DNA of 64,000 nt. Origin: Bradyrhizobium sp. Tv2a-2. Its GTDB lineage: Bacteria; Pseudomonadota; Alphaproteobacteria; Rhizobiales; Xanthobacteraceae. Where the stretch lies: the NCBI RefSeq assembly GCF_000472425.1, contig NZ_AXAI01000013.1:124168-188167 (forward strand), in the 5' to 3' direction. The notes beneath the pieces are model-generated. The model saw only the letters and a program-made list of their open reading frames with translations, did not search any database and had not been told where the DNA came from. The first letter of the stretch is position 1. Every line of letters begins with the position of its first letter. A program made the position numbers and the translations under genes. Below, one piece after another: positions 33,665 through 42,087 of the stretch.

Positions 33665-36600
33665 ATGAACGAAAGCATCTCCTCGCCGTTTATCCGCTAT
33701 CCGATCGGAACGTCGCTTTTGATGGCGGGCATCCTCTTTGTCGGGCTCGTCGCCTATCCGCTCCTGCCGGTCGCGCCGCTGCCGCAGGTCGATTTCCCGA
33801 CCATCCAGGTGTCGGCGAGCCTCCCGGGCGGCAGCCCGGAAACCATGGCGTCGTCGGTCGCGCAGCCGCTGGAGCGCCAGCTCGCGCAGATCCCGGGCAT
33901 CGCGCAGATGACGTCGACGAGTTCGCTCGGCTCGACTTCCGTGACGATCCAGTTCGATCTCAACCGCAACATCGACGGTGCCGCCAATGACGTGCAGGGC
34001 GCGATCAATGCGGCAAGCGGGCAATTGCCCAAGAACCTCCCCTCGCCGCCGACCTATCGCAAGGTCAATCCCGCAGATTCGCCAATATTGTTGCTGTCAG
34101 CGACCTCTGAGACCCTGCCGTTGATCAGGGTCAGCGATGCCGTGGACGCCCAACTCGGGCAGCAGATCAGTCAGATCTCAGGCGTCGCCCAGGTCTTCAT
34201 CGGCGGCCAGCAGAAGCCCGCTATCCGCGTGCAGATCGATCCTGCGAAGCTGGTGGCCAAGGGCCTGTCGCTCGAGGACGTCCGCAGCCAGATCGCCATC
34301 ACCACAGTCGACAGCCCGAAAGGCAATATCGACGGTACCAAGCGCGCCTACACGATCTATGCCAACGACCAGCTCCTGGAAGCTCAAGACTGGAACGATG
34401 TCGTCATCGCTTATCGCAACGGCGGGCCGCTGCGCATCCGCGACATTGGCGAGGCCATAGCCGGACCCGAGGACATGAAGACGGCCGCCTGGGCCGACGG
34501 CAAGCGCGGCGTGTTCCTGGTCATTTTCAAGCAGCCGGGCGCCAACGTCATCAACACGGTCGATCGTATCAAGGCACAATTGCCGCGGCTGATCGCGGCG
34601 ATTCCGCCTGCGATCAAGATCAAGATCATGAGCAACCAGACGCTCACCATCCGCGCCGCCGTCGAGGATGTACAGATCACGCTTCTGATCACCATCGCGC
34701 TGGTAATCATGGTCATCTTCGTCTTCCTGCGCAGCTTCTGGGCGACCTTCATCCCGGCGGTGACTGTGCCGCTCGCGCTGCTCGGTGCGTGCGCGCTGCT
34801 CTGGGCGTTTGGCTATACGCTCGACAATCTATCGCTGATGGCGCTGACAATAGCGGTGGGCTTCGTGGTCGACGACGCGATCGTGATGCTGGAGAACATC
34901 ACCCGCTATATCGAGCACGGCGAGAGGCCGCTTGACGCGGCGTTCAAGGGCGCCAGCGAGATCGGCTTCACCATCGTATCGATCAGCATCTCACTGGTCG
35001 CGGTGCTGATCCCGCTGCTGCTGATGGGCGGGGTCATCGGCCGGCTGTTCCGCGAATTCGCGGTGGCGCTGGCGATGGCAATCTTTGTCTCCATGGCGGT
35101 CTCGCTGAGCCTGACCCCGATGATGGCCTCGCGCTTCCTGCGCGCGCACAGCGAGACGCGGCACGGGCGCTTCTACCAATGGAGCGAACGCGCTTTCGGA
35201 CGGTTGCTGCAAGCCTACGAGCGAGGTCTCGACCTCGCACTGCGCTGGAGCTTCACCACGCTCTGCATCTTCTTCGCGACGGTGGCGCTGTCGGTCTATC
35301 TGTTCGTGCTGATCCCCAAGGGATTTTTCCCGCAACAGGACAATGGCTTCCTGACCGCGGTATCGGAAATGCCCCAGGATATCTCCTTTGCCGAGATGAA
35401 GCGGCGCCAGGAGGAACTGAACCAGATCGTGCAGGCGGACCCGGCCGTCGACAGCATCGCCATGTTCATCGGCGGCGGTGGCACGGCACTCAATTCGGGA
35501 CGCATGTACATCACGCTCAAGCCGCGAGAAGAGCGCCGCGTAGATGCGCAACAGGTGATCGCCCGGCTGCGGCCGAAGCTTGCGAAAGTCGAGGGCGCCA
35601 AGCTCTACATGCAGGCCTCGCAGGACCTCCGTCTCGGTGGTCGCGCTACGCGGACGCAATTCGAATTCACCCTGCAGGATGCCAATCTCGACGAGCTGAA
35701 CAATTGGGCGCCAAAGATCCTCGCACGCATGCAGAAGCTCCCGGAATTGCGCGATGTGGCCACCGATCAGCAGACCGAAGGCACTACACTGCAAATGAGG
35801 ATCGATCGCGACGCGGCGGCGCGCTACGGCATCCAGCCCCAGCTCATCGACGACACGCTTTACGATGCCTTCGGACAGCGCCAGGTCACGCAATATTTCA
35901 CGCAGATCAACAGCTATCACGTGATCCTGGAAATTATTCCCGAACTGCAGGGCAAGGTCGACACGCTGGACAAGATCTTCATCAGGTCCCCGACCACGGG
36001 CCAGGAAGTCCCGCTGTCGGTGTTCTGTAAATGGAACACCGAGCCGGTCCGGCCGCTCGCCATCGCCCATCAGGGCCAGTTCCCGGCTGTGACCATCAGC
36101 TTCAATCTCGCCGAGGGAGTTGCGCTCGGACAGGCCACGGACGCCGTGCAGCAGGCGATGGCCACAATGGGCGCGCCCGCGACGCTGAGCTCGAGCTTCC
36201 AGGGCACGGCACAGGCCTTCCAGCAATCGCTCAGCACGGTGCCCTTGCTCATCCTTGCCGCGCTCGTCGTCGTCTATCTCATCCTCGGCATTCTCTACGA
36301 GAGCTACATCCATCCGTTGACGATTCTGTCGACCCTGCCATCGGCAGGCGTCGGTGCGCTTGCGATCCTGATGGCCTTCGGCTTCGACTTCAGCCTGATC
36401 GCGCTGATCGGCGTCATTCTCCTGATCGGCATCGTCAAGAAGAACGGTATCATGATGGTCGATTTCGCCATCGTAGCGGAACGCGAGGAGCATCTGTCGA
36501 CACGCGACGCGATCCGCAAGGCCGCGCTGTTGCGCTTTCGTCCGATCATGATGACGACCATGGCAGCGCTGCTCGGCGGCGTGCCGTTGATGCTGGGCAC

Positions 36601-36805
36601 CGGCACGGGCTCGGAAATCCGCCAGCCGCTCGGCTACGCGATGGTCGGCGGGCTTCTCGTCAGCCAGGCGCTGACCTTATTCACAACGCCTGTGGTCTAC
36701 CTCTATCTCGATACGCTTTCGAACACATTCGCACGCTGGACGGAGCCGCGGAAGCGCGACGAACAGGCCCAGGCGCGCGAAAAGCTCAAGGACGCTGCAG
36801 AGTAG
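33665..36805 (+). CDS. RND (HAE1/MdtBC-type) efflux pump permease
   Basis: 1046-residue inner-membrane proton-driven pump, full length for the family, with twelve expected helices and two large periplasmic loops. N-terminus MNESISSPFIRYPIGTSLLM, PLPQVDFPTIQV and SVAQPLERQLAQIPGI are typical. The proton-relay Asp-Asp lies in GFVVDDAIVMLENI, and the C-terminal half repeats the fold (RFRPIMMTTMAALLGGVPLMLGTG). Most closely of MdtB/MdtC type. No membrane-fusion or outer-membrane gene lies beside it, so it must borrow partners. Confidence 0.94.
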   Translation: MNESISSPFIRYPIGTSLLMAGILFVGLVAYPLLPVAPLPQVDFPTIQVSASLPGGSPETMASSVAQPLERQLAQIPGIAQMTSTSSLGSTSVTIQFDLNRNIDGAANDVQGAINAASGQLPKNLPSPPTYRKVNPADSPILLLSATSETLPLIRVSDAVDAQLGQQISQISGVAQVFIGGQQKPAIRVQIDPAKLVAKGLSLEDVRSQIAITTVDSPKGNIDGTKRAYTIYANDQLLEAQDWNDVVIAYRNGGPLRIRDIGEAIAGPEDMKTAAWADGKRGVFLVIFKQPGANVINTVDRIKAQLPRLIAAIPPAIKIKIMSNQTLTIRAAVEDVQITLLITIALVIMVIFVFLRSFWATFIPAVTVPLALLGACALLWAFGYTLDNLSLMALTIAVGFVVDDAIVMLENITRYIEHGERPLDAAFKGASEIGFTIVSISISLVAVLIPLLLMGGVIGRLFREFAVALAMAIFVSMAVSLSLTPMMASRFLRAHSETRHGRFYQWSERAFGRLLQAYERGLDLALRWSFTTLCIFFATVALSVYLFVLIPKGFFPQQDNGFLTAVSEMPQDISFAEMKRRQEELNQIVQADPAVDSIAMFIGGGGTALNSGRMYITLKPREERRVDAQQVIARLRPKLAKVEGAKLYMQASQDLRLGGRATRTQFEFTLQDANLDELNNWAPKILARMQKLPELRDVATDQQTEGTTLQMRIDRDAAARYGIQPQLIDDTLYDAFGQRQVTQYFTQINSYHVILEIIPELQGKVDTLDKIFIRSPTTGQEVPLSVFCKWNTEPVRPLAIAHQGQFPAVTISFNLAEGVALGQATDAVQQAMATMGAPATLSSSFQGTAQAFQQSLSTVPLLILAALVVVYLILGILYESYIHPLTILSTLPSAGVGALAILMAFGFDFSLIALIGVILLIGIVKKNGIMMVDFAIVAEREEHLSTRDAIRKAALLRFRPIMMTTMAALLGGVPLMLGTGTGSEIRQPLGYAMVGGLLVSQALTLFTTPVVYLYLDTLSNTFARWTEPRKRDEQAQAREKLKDAAE

Positions 36806-36859
36806 GCAGTAAACTATAGGATTTGCTGGCTGCATCGCCGATCAGCAAGGATATTCCTT

Positions 36860-36960
36860 AAAGCATGATCCGGAAAAGTGTGTAGCGGTTTTCCGAAAAG
36901 ATCATGCTCAATCAAAGACTAAAGCGCGATGACGATTCAACCAAATCTCATCGCGCTTTA
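36860..36960. repeat. Rhizobial double palindrome intergenic repeat
   Basis: First stem: AGCATGATC (36862-36870) with GATCATGCT (36900-36908), inner CGGAAAA/TTTTCCG. Second stem: TAAAGCGCGATGA (36920-36932) with TCATCGCGCTTTA (36948-36960). This two-hairpin unit is a highly repeated intergenic element of Bradyrhizobium and relatives. It probably terminates the RND transcript. Confidence 0.85.
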
Positions 36961-37115
36961 GCCGCGAAAACCGGCGCCCACTCGATTTTTACCACGATCT
37001 CAGGAAGGTCGTGCGGGCTGGCCCGATTCCTGCAAGATCTGTGGTGGGCTGTAACAGACGCAGGCGGTATGCGCGTGGCCCGCATTTCATCCACGCCGAA
37101 GATTGATTTATCATC
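36961..37115. promoter_or_regulatory. Promoter region of the Bug-family gene
   Basis: 155 bases without a convincing gene (no ORF with family character). Presumed to hold the promoter of the following gene. Confidence 0.3.
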
Positions 37116-38096
37116 ATGATCACCAAACGAACCTTTCTCGTGTCTGCCGGCCTCTCCGGTCTCACGCTTTGTGCAGGCCGCCCCGTTTTCGCGGCTCTCG
37201 CCGATTATCCGTCGCATCCGGTGCGATGGATCGTGCCCTACACCGCGGGCGGCGCGACGGACGTGCTGTCGCGGCTAATTTGCCAACGGCTGTCCGAGCG
37301 GCTCGGCCAGAGTTTCGTGGTCGAGAATAAGCCGGGCGCCGGCAGCAATATCGGCACGCAGGCGGTGATCGCCTCGCCGCCGGACGGCTACACGCTGCTG
37401 CTCACCTCGACGGCGAACGCGATCAACGCGTCCTTCGATCCGACTTTGCCATTCGATTTCGCCAGGGACATCGCGCCGGTCGCGGGCGTTGCCCGCATCC
37501 CGCTGGTGCTGGTGGTCAACAACGATCTGCCGGTAAAGAGCGTGGCCGACTTCATTGCCTACGCCAAGGCAAATCCGGGCAAGCTCTCCATCGCATCTTC
37601 CGGCATCGGCACCTCTCTGCATCTATCAGGCGAATTGTTCAAGGCGCAGGCCGGCGTGCAATTCATCCACGTGCCCTATCGCGGCTCCGCGCCAGGGCTC
37701 ACGGACGTGATGTCGGGACAGATCCAGGGCATGTTCGACAACGTCACCTCGTCCTTCGAGCTGGTAAAAGCCGGCAAGCTCCGCGCACTCGGCGTTACCA
37801 CGCGCGAGCGCTCGGACATCCTCCCCGACGTGCCGCCGATCGCCGACACGCTGCCGGGTTACGAGACCAGCTCCTTCTACGGCGTCGGTGCGCCGCACGA
37901 CACGCCGCGCCCCGTCGTCGACCTCCTCAACAAGGAGATCAACACAGCGCTCGCTGATCCCACCATCAAACCGCGCATTGTCGAGCTCGGTGCGATTCCG
38001 CTTCTCGGCAACGCCACCGAGTTCGGCACCATGCTGACCACTGAGACCGAGCGCTGGCGCAAGGTGGTCGAGCTGTCAGGGGTGAAGAAGGAGTGA
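37116..38096 (+). CDS. Bug-family solute-binding protein (orphan)
   Basis: 326-residue periplasmic receptor of the tripartite tricarboxylate transporter family. Signal peptide residues 1-26 (VSAGLSGLTLCAGRPVFA). Hallmarks PVRWIVPYTAGGATDVLSRL, VVENKPGAGSNIGTQAV, SPPDGYTLLLTSTANAIN and HVPYRGSAPGLTDVMSGQI are all intact and length is standard. No tctA or tctB adjoins, so it probably works with a distant permease. The ligand is not deducible. Confidence 0.93.
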   Translation: MITKRTFLVSAGLSGLTLCAGRPVFAALADYPSHPVRWIVPYTAGGATDVLSRLICQRLSERLGQSFVVENKPGAGSNIGTQAVIASPPDGYTLLLTSTANAINASFDPTLPFDFARDIAPVAGVARIPLVLVVNNDLPVKSVADFIAYAKANPGKLSIASSGIGTSLHLSGELFKAQAGVQFIHVPYRGSAPGLTDVMSGQIQGMFDNVTSSFELVKAGKLRALGVTTRERSDILPDVPPIADTLPGYETSSFYGVGAPHDTPRPVVDLLNKEINTALADPTIKPRIVELGAIPLLGNATEFGTMLTTETERWRKVVELSGVKKE

Positions 38097-38102
38097 GGCG
38101 GA

Positions 38103-38230
38103 TACGTCATTCCGGAGCGACGCGCAGCATCGAACCATGATGCGCAATTGCGCATCTGAGAATCTCGAGATTCCCCGATGCGCAATTGCGCATCTGCGGT
38201 CTGGTCCATCGGACCATCCCGGAATGGCCA
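38103..38230. repeat. Bradyrhizobium RPE-like palindromic repeat
   Basis: The 16-base palindrome ATGCGCAATTGCGCAT occurs twice (38140-38155 and 38178-38193) within GATGCGCAATTGCGCATCTG. Flanks are cgtcattccggagcg at one end and atcccggaatgg at the other, complementary to each other, with ctcgagattcc in the middle. It separates the convergent Bug gene and htpG. Confidence 0.8.
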
Positions 38231-38248
38231 CCCACCGAGCTGAGCTAA

Positions 38249-40126
38249 TCAGCTCGCCCCAACGCCCAGCAGCACCATCCGGTTCAGCCGCGCCGCGAAG
38301 GCCGCCGGGTCCTCCGGCAATTCGCCGTCGAGTATCTGCGCCTGCTCCAGGAGCAGCAGCGAGAGATCATCCACCTTGCTTGATCCGGCCTCGGTCTTGG
38401 CGATCGCAGTCACCAGTGGATGGCGCAAATTGATCTCCAGGATCGGCTTGGTGCGGGCCCCGCGCGCCTGCTGTGACAATATCCGCTCCAGCGCGCGGTC
38501 GGGCCCCTGGTTGCCGGCGACGAGACACGACGCACTGGTGGTGAGGCGAGTCGAGGCTTTCACGTCGTCGACGCGATCGCCGAGGCTCGCCTTGATCAGC
38601 GCGATGGTCGCCGCCTCATCCGCCGCAGGCTCGGTCTTGTCCTTGGTATGCTCATCGAGGAGCGGGATAAGATCGAAATTGAGGTCACCCTGGCTCAGCG
38701 ACTTCAAAGGCTTGCCTTCATAGTTGAGCTGCATCGAGGCCCAGAACGCGTCGACCGGATCGGTCAGGAGCAACACCTCGATGCCGCGTGCACGCGCCGC
38801 CTCCAGCCGCGGATTCGACTTCAGCCGCTCGATGCTGTCGCCGACCAGGACATAGATTTCGGTCTGGTTGGGCTTGAGGTCCGCCACGTATTGCTTGAGC
38901 GAACGCCGCTCGCCCGTTGTCGTTGTGAAGCGCGACAGCGCCAGCAATTTCTCGCGCCGCTCGAAATCCTCGTAGATGCCTTCCTTGATCACCGCGCCAT
39001 AGGCGTCCCAGATCTTGTCGAAATTCTCCGGCTCCTTCTCGGCGAGCTGCTCCAGCTCGGTGATGACGCGGGTCGTCACGGCTTTCCTGATCTGCACGAG
39101 CTGCGGATTGTTCTGCAGCATCTCGCGGGAAATGTTCAGCGGCAGGTCCTCGCTGTCGATCACGCCGCGGACAAAGCGCAAATACGCCGGCAACAGGTCG
39201 GCATCATCAGTGATGAAGACCCGCCGGACATAGAGCTTGACCTTGCCCTTGCGCGCCGGCTCGAACAGGTCGAACGGTTTGGTGGATGGTGCAAACAGCA
39301 GCACAGCGTAGGAGTAACGTCCTTCCGCGCGGTAATGCAGCGTCATCGCGGGCTCGTCGAAGGCATTGGCGATCGACTTGTAGGCCTGCGCATAGTCTTC
39401 CGGTTTCAATTCGGATTTCGGCCGCTGCCACAGCGCGCTCGCCGAATTGATCTGCCGCGTCTCGCCCTCTTCCGGCACGAGCTCGATCGGAAACTGGATA
39501 TTGTCGGAATAGGCGCCGACGATGCGCTCGATCTCGTAGGTCTCAAGATATTTGGCGGCATCGGATTTCAGGTGCAGCACGATCTCGGTGCCGCGGGCCA
39601 CCCGTCGGGCATCTGCTTCCGACGCCGGGGCGACCTCGAAGCCGGAGCCGCCTGAGGACGACCAGGTCCACGCCTCGCTCGATCCGGCCCGGCGGCTGGT
39701 GACGACGATGCGCTCGGCCACCATGAATGCGGAATAGAAGCCGACACCGAACTGGCCGATCAGGCCCGCGCCATCCTTGGCCTCGGAAAGCCTGGCCACA
39801 AAGGCCTTGGTGCCGGAACGGGCGATGGTGCCGAGATTGTCGATCAGTTCCTTTTGGTCCATTCCGATGCCGGTATCGGCCACGGTCAGCGTATTGGCCT
39901 TCTTGTCCGGGACGATGCTGATTTTCGGCGGCGCACCATCGCCGATCAGCTCGGGCCTCGCGATCGCCTCATAGCGCAGTTTGTCGCAGGCGTCCGATGC
40001 ATTGGAAATCAGCTCGCGCAGGAAGATATCGGTCTCGGAATAGACCGAGTGGACCATGAGGTTCAAAAGTTCGGAAACCTCGGCCTGGAACGGCTGGGTG
40101 GTGGCAGCGGTATCGGTCGTCGTCAT
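38249..40126 (-). CDS. htpG: Molecular chaperone HtpG (bacterial Hsp90)
   Basis: 625-residue cytosolic ATP-dependent chaperone. The N-terminal GHKL ATPase is plain: FLRELISNASDACDKLRYEA, DTGIGMDQKELIDNLGTIARSGTKAF, GQFGVGFYSAFMVAERI and GTEIVLHL. The middle domain holds LYVRRVFITDDADLLPAYLRFVRGVIDSEDLPLNISREMLQ, and the C-terminal dimerisation domain follows. ATG at 40126 starts MTTTDTAAT with AGGTAG upstream. Transcription is convergent with the Bug gene across the palindromic repeat. Confidence 0.97.
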   Translation of the reverse strand: MTTTDTAATTQPFQAEVSELLNLMVHSVYSETDIFLRELISNASDACDKLRYEAIARPELIGDGAPPKISIVPDKKANTLTVADTGIGMDQKELIDNLGTIARSGTKAFVARLSEAKDGAGLIGQFGVGFYSAFMVAERIVVTSRRAGSSEAWTWSSSGGSGFEVAPASEADARRVARGTEIVLHLKSDAAKYLETYEIERIVGAYSDNIQFPIELVPEEGETRQINSASALWQRPKSELKPEDYAQAYKSIANAFDEPAMTLHYRAEGRYSYAVLLFAPSTKPFDLFEPARKGKVKLYVRRVFITDDADLLPAYLRFVRGVIDSEDLPLNISREMLQNNPQLVQIRKAVTTRVITELEQLAEKEPENFDKIWDAYGAVIKEGIYEDFERREKLLALSRFTTTTGERRSLKQYVADLKPNQTEIYVLVGDSIERLKSNPRLEAARARGIEVLLLTDPVDAFWASMQLNYEGKPLKSLSQGDLNFDLIPLLDEHTKDKTEPAADEAATIALIKASLGDRVDDVKASTRLTTSASCLVAGNQGPDRALERILSQQARGARTKPILEINLRHPLVTAIAKTEAGSSKVDDLSLLLLEQAQILDGELPEDPAAFAARLNRMVLLGVGAS

Positions 40127-40360
40127 GCGTTCTACCTGGGAATGAAGCGGCAAAACGTCGATATAGCGCGACCGGTTTTGGGATCAAGCCTCTATGAGGC
40201 AGGAAGTGGCGGATCGCGCCGCCTCGGCGAACCACGACCAGACCTCACCCGCACGCCACAATCACCCAACGATGGGAGCACGTCGCCGCTCTCCCCTGGC
40301 TGTTCGATGGGCATAAGACGAACGGGGCCCAACGCGTCCGACAGGCCGGCCCAGGAATTT

Positions 40361-41074
40361 CTATGCGTTGGGCGGCGCCGCGGCTGGCGACGCCAAGGCG
40401 GCGGCAACGGTAATCACTTGGCAGAGCTCGTAGCTGACCCGTCCCGTGGCGAAGTCGCTCATATGCAGCCGGGTTTCATCCGTGGGATCGATGATCGTAT
40501 CGAAGGAATGCCGCTCGACTTCGATGAATTTCCGCATCATGTCGAACCTGTGGAATACGCTCACACCAGCTTCAGCAGCCGCCTGAGCAATGAGGGATTG
40601 CATGCTGCGGGTCGCCCCGATCATGTCGTCGGTGAGTATGGCCGGCGCATATTGGAGATCCATGAGGATGACGTCCATCGGCTCGTTCTGGAGCAGAAGC
40701 AGACCCGCTTTGATGGCCATGCCGACCGCATCAAGGTTCTCCTTTTTCCAGACTGCATTGGTGCCGACCTGCCAGATCGTCAGTGCCGGCTTCTGATCAA
40801 TGACGTCCTGCATGCGCGCCTTTTCCTCCGGCGCTTCCTGTCCGCCGATGCCGAGGTCGATGACCTCGATCAAGTTGTTCTTGTATGTCTTGCGCAGATC
40901 ATCTTGGAGGCGATAAGGGTATGGCACGATGTTGCCTTCACCCGCTGTCGAGGACGAGCCGATCGCCACGATCTTGACGGCGCCTTTTTGGGCGAGCCGT
41001 TCGGCGAGACGGTAAAGTGGATGCTGCAGAGGATCGGCATGGACCGGGATCAGGGGATTTTTCGGATCAGCCAT
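40361..41074 (-). CDS. SGNH/GDSL hydrolase
   Basis: 237-residue hydrolase without signal peptide. Block I is KIVAIGSSSTAGEGN with the nucleophile Ser, block II Gly is in LGIGGQEAP, block III Asn is in IWQVGTNAVWKK, and block V Asp/His is in DETRLHMSDFATGRVSYEL. The ATG at 41074 follows AAAGGATTG. Substrate may be an ester or acyl carbohydrate. It stands alone between htpG and the CMD-family gene. Confidence 0.85.
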   Translation of the reverse strand: MADPKNPLIPVHADPLQHPLYRLAERLAQKGAVKIVAIGSSSTAGEGNIVPYPYRLQDDLRKTYKNNLIEVIDLGIGGQEAPEEKARMQDVIDQKPALTIWQVGTNAVWKKENLDAVGMAIKAGLLLLQNEPMDVILMDLQYAPAILTDDMIGATRSMQSLIAQAAAEAGVSVFHRFDMMRKFIEVERHSFDTIIDPTDETRLHMSDFATGRVSYELCQVITVAAALASPAAAPPNA

Positions 41075-41201
41075 TTGACAATCCTTTGAAAAGCACCGGG
41101 CGATGACTGTATTCAAGCAACACGCCCGGCGTCACACGTTATAATTGTAGCACATCGCATGCGCGTGGTCTGCGCAATCCTGTTCGGCTCTATGGCGCCG
41201 C

Positions 41202-41603
41202 TCAAGGGGCCACCGGACCTGCCGACGCGTCCCTGCCAAAGATCTCGGCAGCAATCTGGTTCGGCTCGATCGCCGCCGGAATGCCGCAATACATCGCGAT
41301 CAACAGCAGCACGTCCTGCACCTGCTCCCGCGTGCACCCATTCTCGAGAGCACCCTTGGCATGGACGCGAAATTCGGTCGGCCGGCCGCTTGCCGCAGTA
41401 ATCGCCAGCATCACCAGGCTACGGACGTCGTCGGACAGCCCCGTGCGCTCCCAGACGTCGCCATAGACATAGCCATTGATGACAGCCTGCAGCGGTGCGC
41501 CGAAATCGCCGGCGGCCGCCATCCGCTTCTCGACATCGGCTTCGCCGAACATCTTCTTGCGGCGCGATAGTCCCCGCGCATTCAACTCGCCGGTGTCCAC
41601 CAT
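41202..41603 (-). CDS. Carboxymuconolactone decarboxylase family protein
   Basis: 133-residue protein of the CMD/AhpD-like fold. Core phrases are INGYVYGDVWERTGLSDDVRSLVMLAITAASGRPTEFRVHAKGALENGCTREQVQDVLL and the usual length is kept. The CxxC of peroxidase-type AhpD is absent, so a decarboxylase-type role or unknown role is more likely than a peroxiredoxin. AGGAGG precedes the ATG. It is divergent from the 41753-44721 cluster and shares its inverted operator. Confidence 0.85.
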   Translation of the reverse strand: MVDTGELNARGLSRRKKMFGEADVEKRMAAAGDFGAPLQAVINGYVYGDVWERTGLSDDVRSLVMLAITAASGRPTEFRVHAKGALENGCTREQVQDVLLLIAMYCGIPAAIEPNQIAAEIFGRDASAGPVAP

Positions 41604-41630
41604 GGTCGCCTCCTGTTTTGTTTTTACCAG

Positions 41631-41645
41631 TTTATACGGATAAAT
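41631..41645. promoter_or_regulatory. Inverted operator copy, CMD side
   Basis: TTTATACGGATAAAT is itself a near palindrome. Its arm TTTATACGGA is the exact reverse complement of TCCGTATAAA at 41711-41720. It lies 28 bases upstream of the CMD-family start. Confidence 0.55.
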
Positions 41646-41710
41646 AATCACACCTCAATCTGAACAGCAGCAAATAACAAAACCCTTGGCTTGCGCAGCC
41701 GGTGACTTTG

Positions 41711-41723
41711 TCCGTATAAATAA
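41711..41723. promoter_or_regulatory. Inverted operator copy, Bug side
   Basis: TCCGTATAAATAA repeats the 41631-41640 decamer in opposite orientation, 30 bases before the truncated Bug gene. The pair is placed symmetrically in the divergent spacer, and the GntR/HutC regulator at 43966 is the likely binder (GTATA-type sites are usual for HutC relatives). Confidence 0.5.
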
Positions 41724-41752
41724 GGCAACGATAATAACCTTGGGGGAACGCC

Positions 41753-42076
41753 ATGCGATGGCGGCCGGCTCTGCTCGCAAGCTTGCTTGTTTATGCCTTT
41801 GCGCCGCAAATCCGTGCGGAGCTCGATTATCCCCGGCATCAGATCAGGATCATCGTGCCCTTTCCTCCCGGCGCAGGACCCGACCAGGTCGCGCGACTGG
41901 TCGGCCAGCATCTGCAGGACGCATTCGGCCAGACCGTGCTGATCGAAAACCGCGCCGGCGCGCTCGGCAGCATCGCAGCGCAGGAGGTCGCGCGCAGTGC
42001 GCCCGACGGCTACACCCTGCTCATGGGCACCAACACCACCCACGCCGGCAATGTGGCGATAAGGCCGCCGGAATAG
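41753..42076 (+). pseudogene. Truncated Bug-family solute-binding protein
   Basis: 107-residue product with a signal peptide (residues 1-22) and the N-terminal Bug hallmarks IRIIVPFPPGAGPDQVAR, VLIENRAGALGSIAAQEVARSAPDGYTLLMG and TNTTHAGNV. Family members have about 320 residues, so about two thirds is missing. The final residues AIRPPE resemble the usual Bug ending (GIKPE), suggesting an internal in-frame deletion. The next gene starts eleven bases later. It is unlikely to bind ligand. Confidence 0.75.
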
Positions 42077-42087
42077 AGCCGCAGTAG

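Noticed and set aside
34991..36493. Long minus-strand frame opposite the RND pump
   Set aside because: Shadow of the RND gene, Arg/Asp/His-rich without fold.
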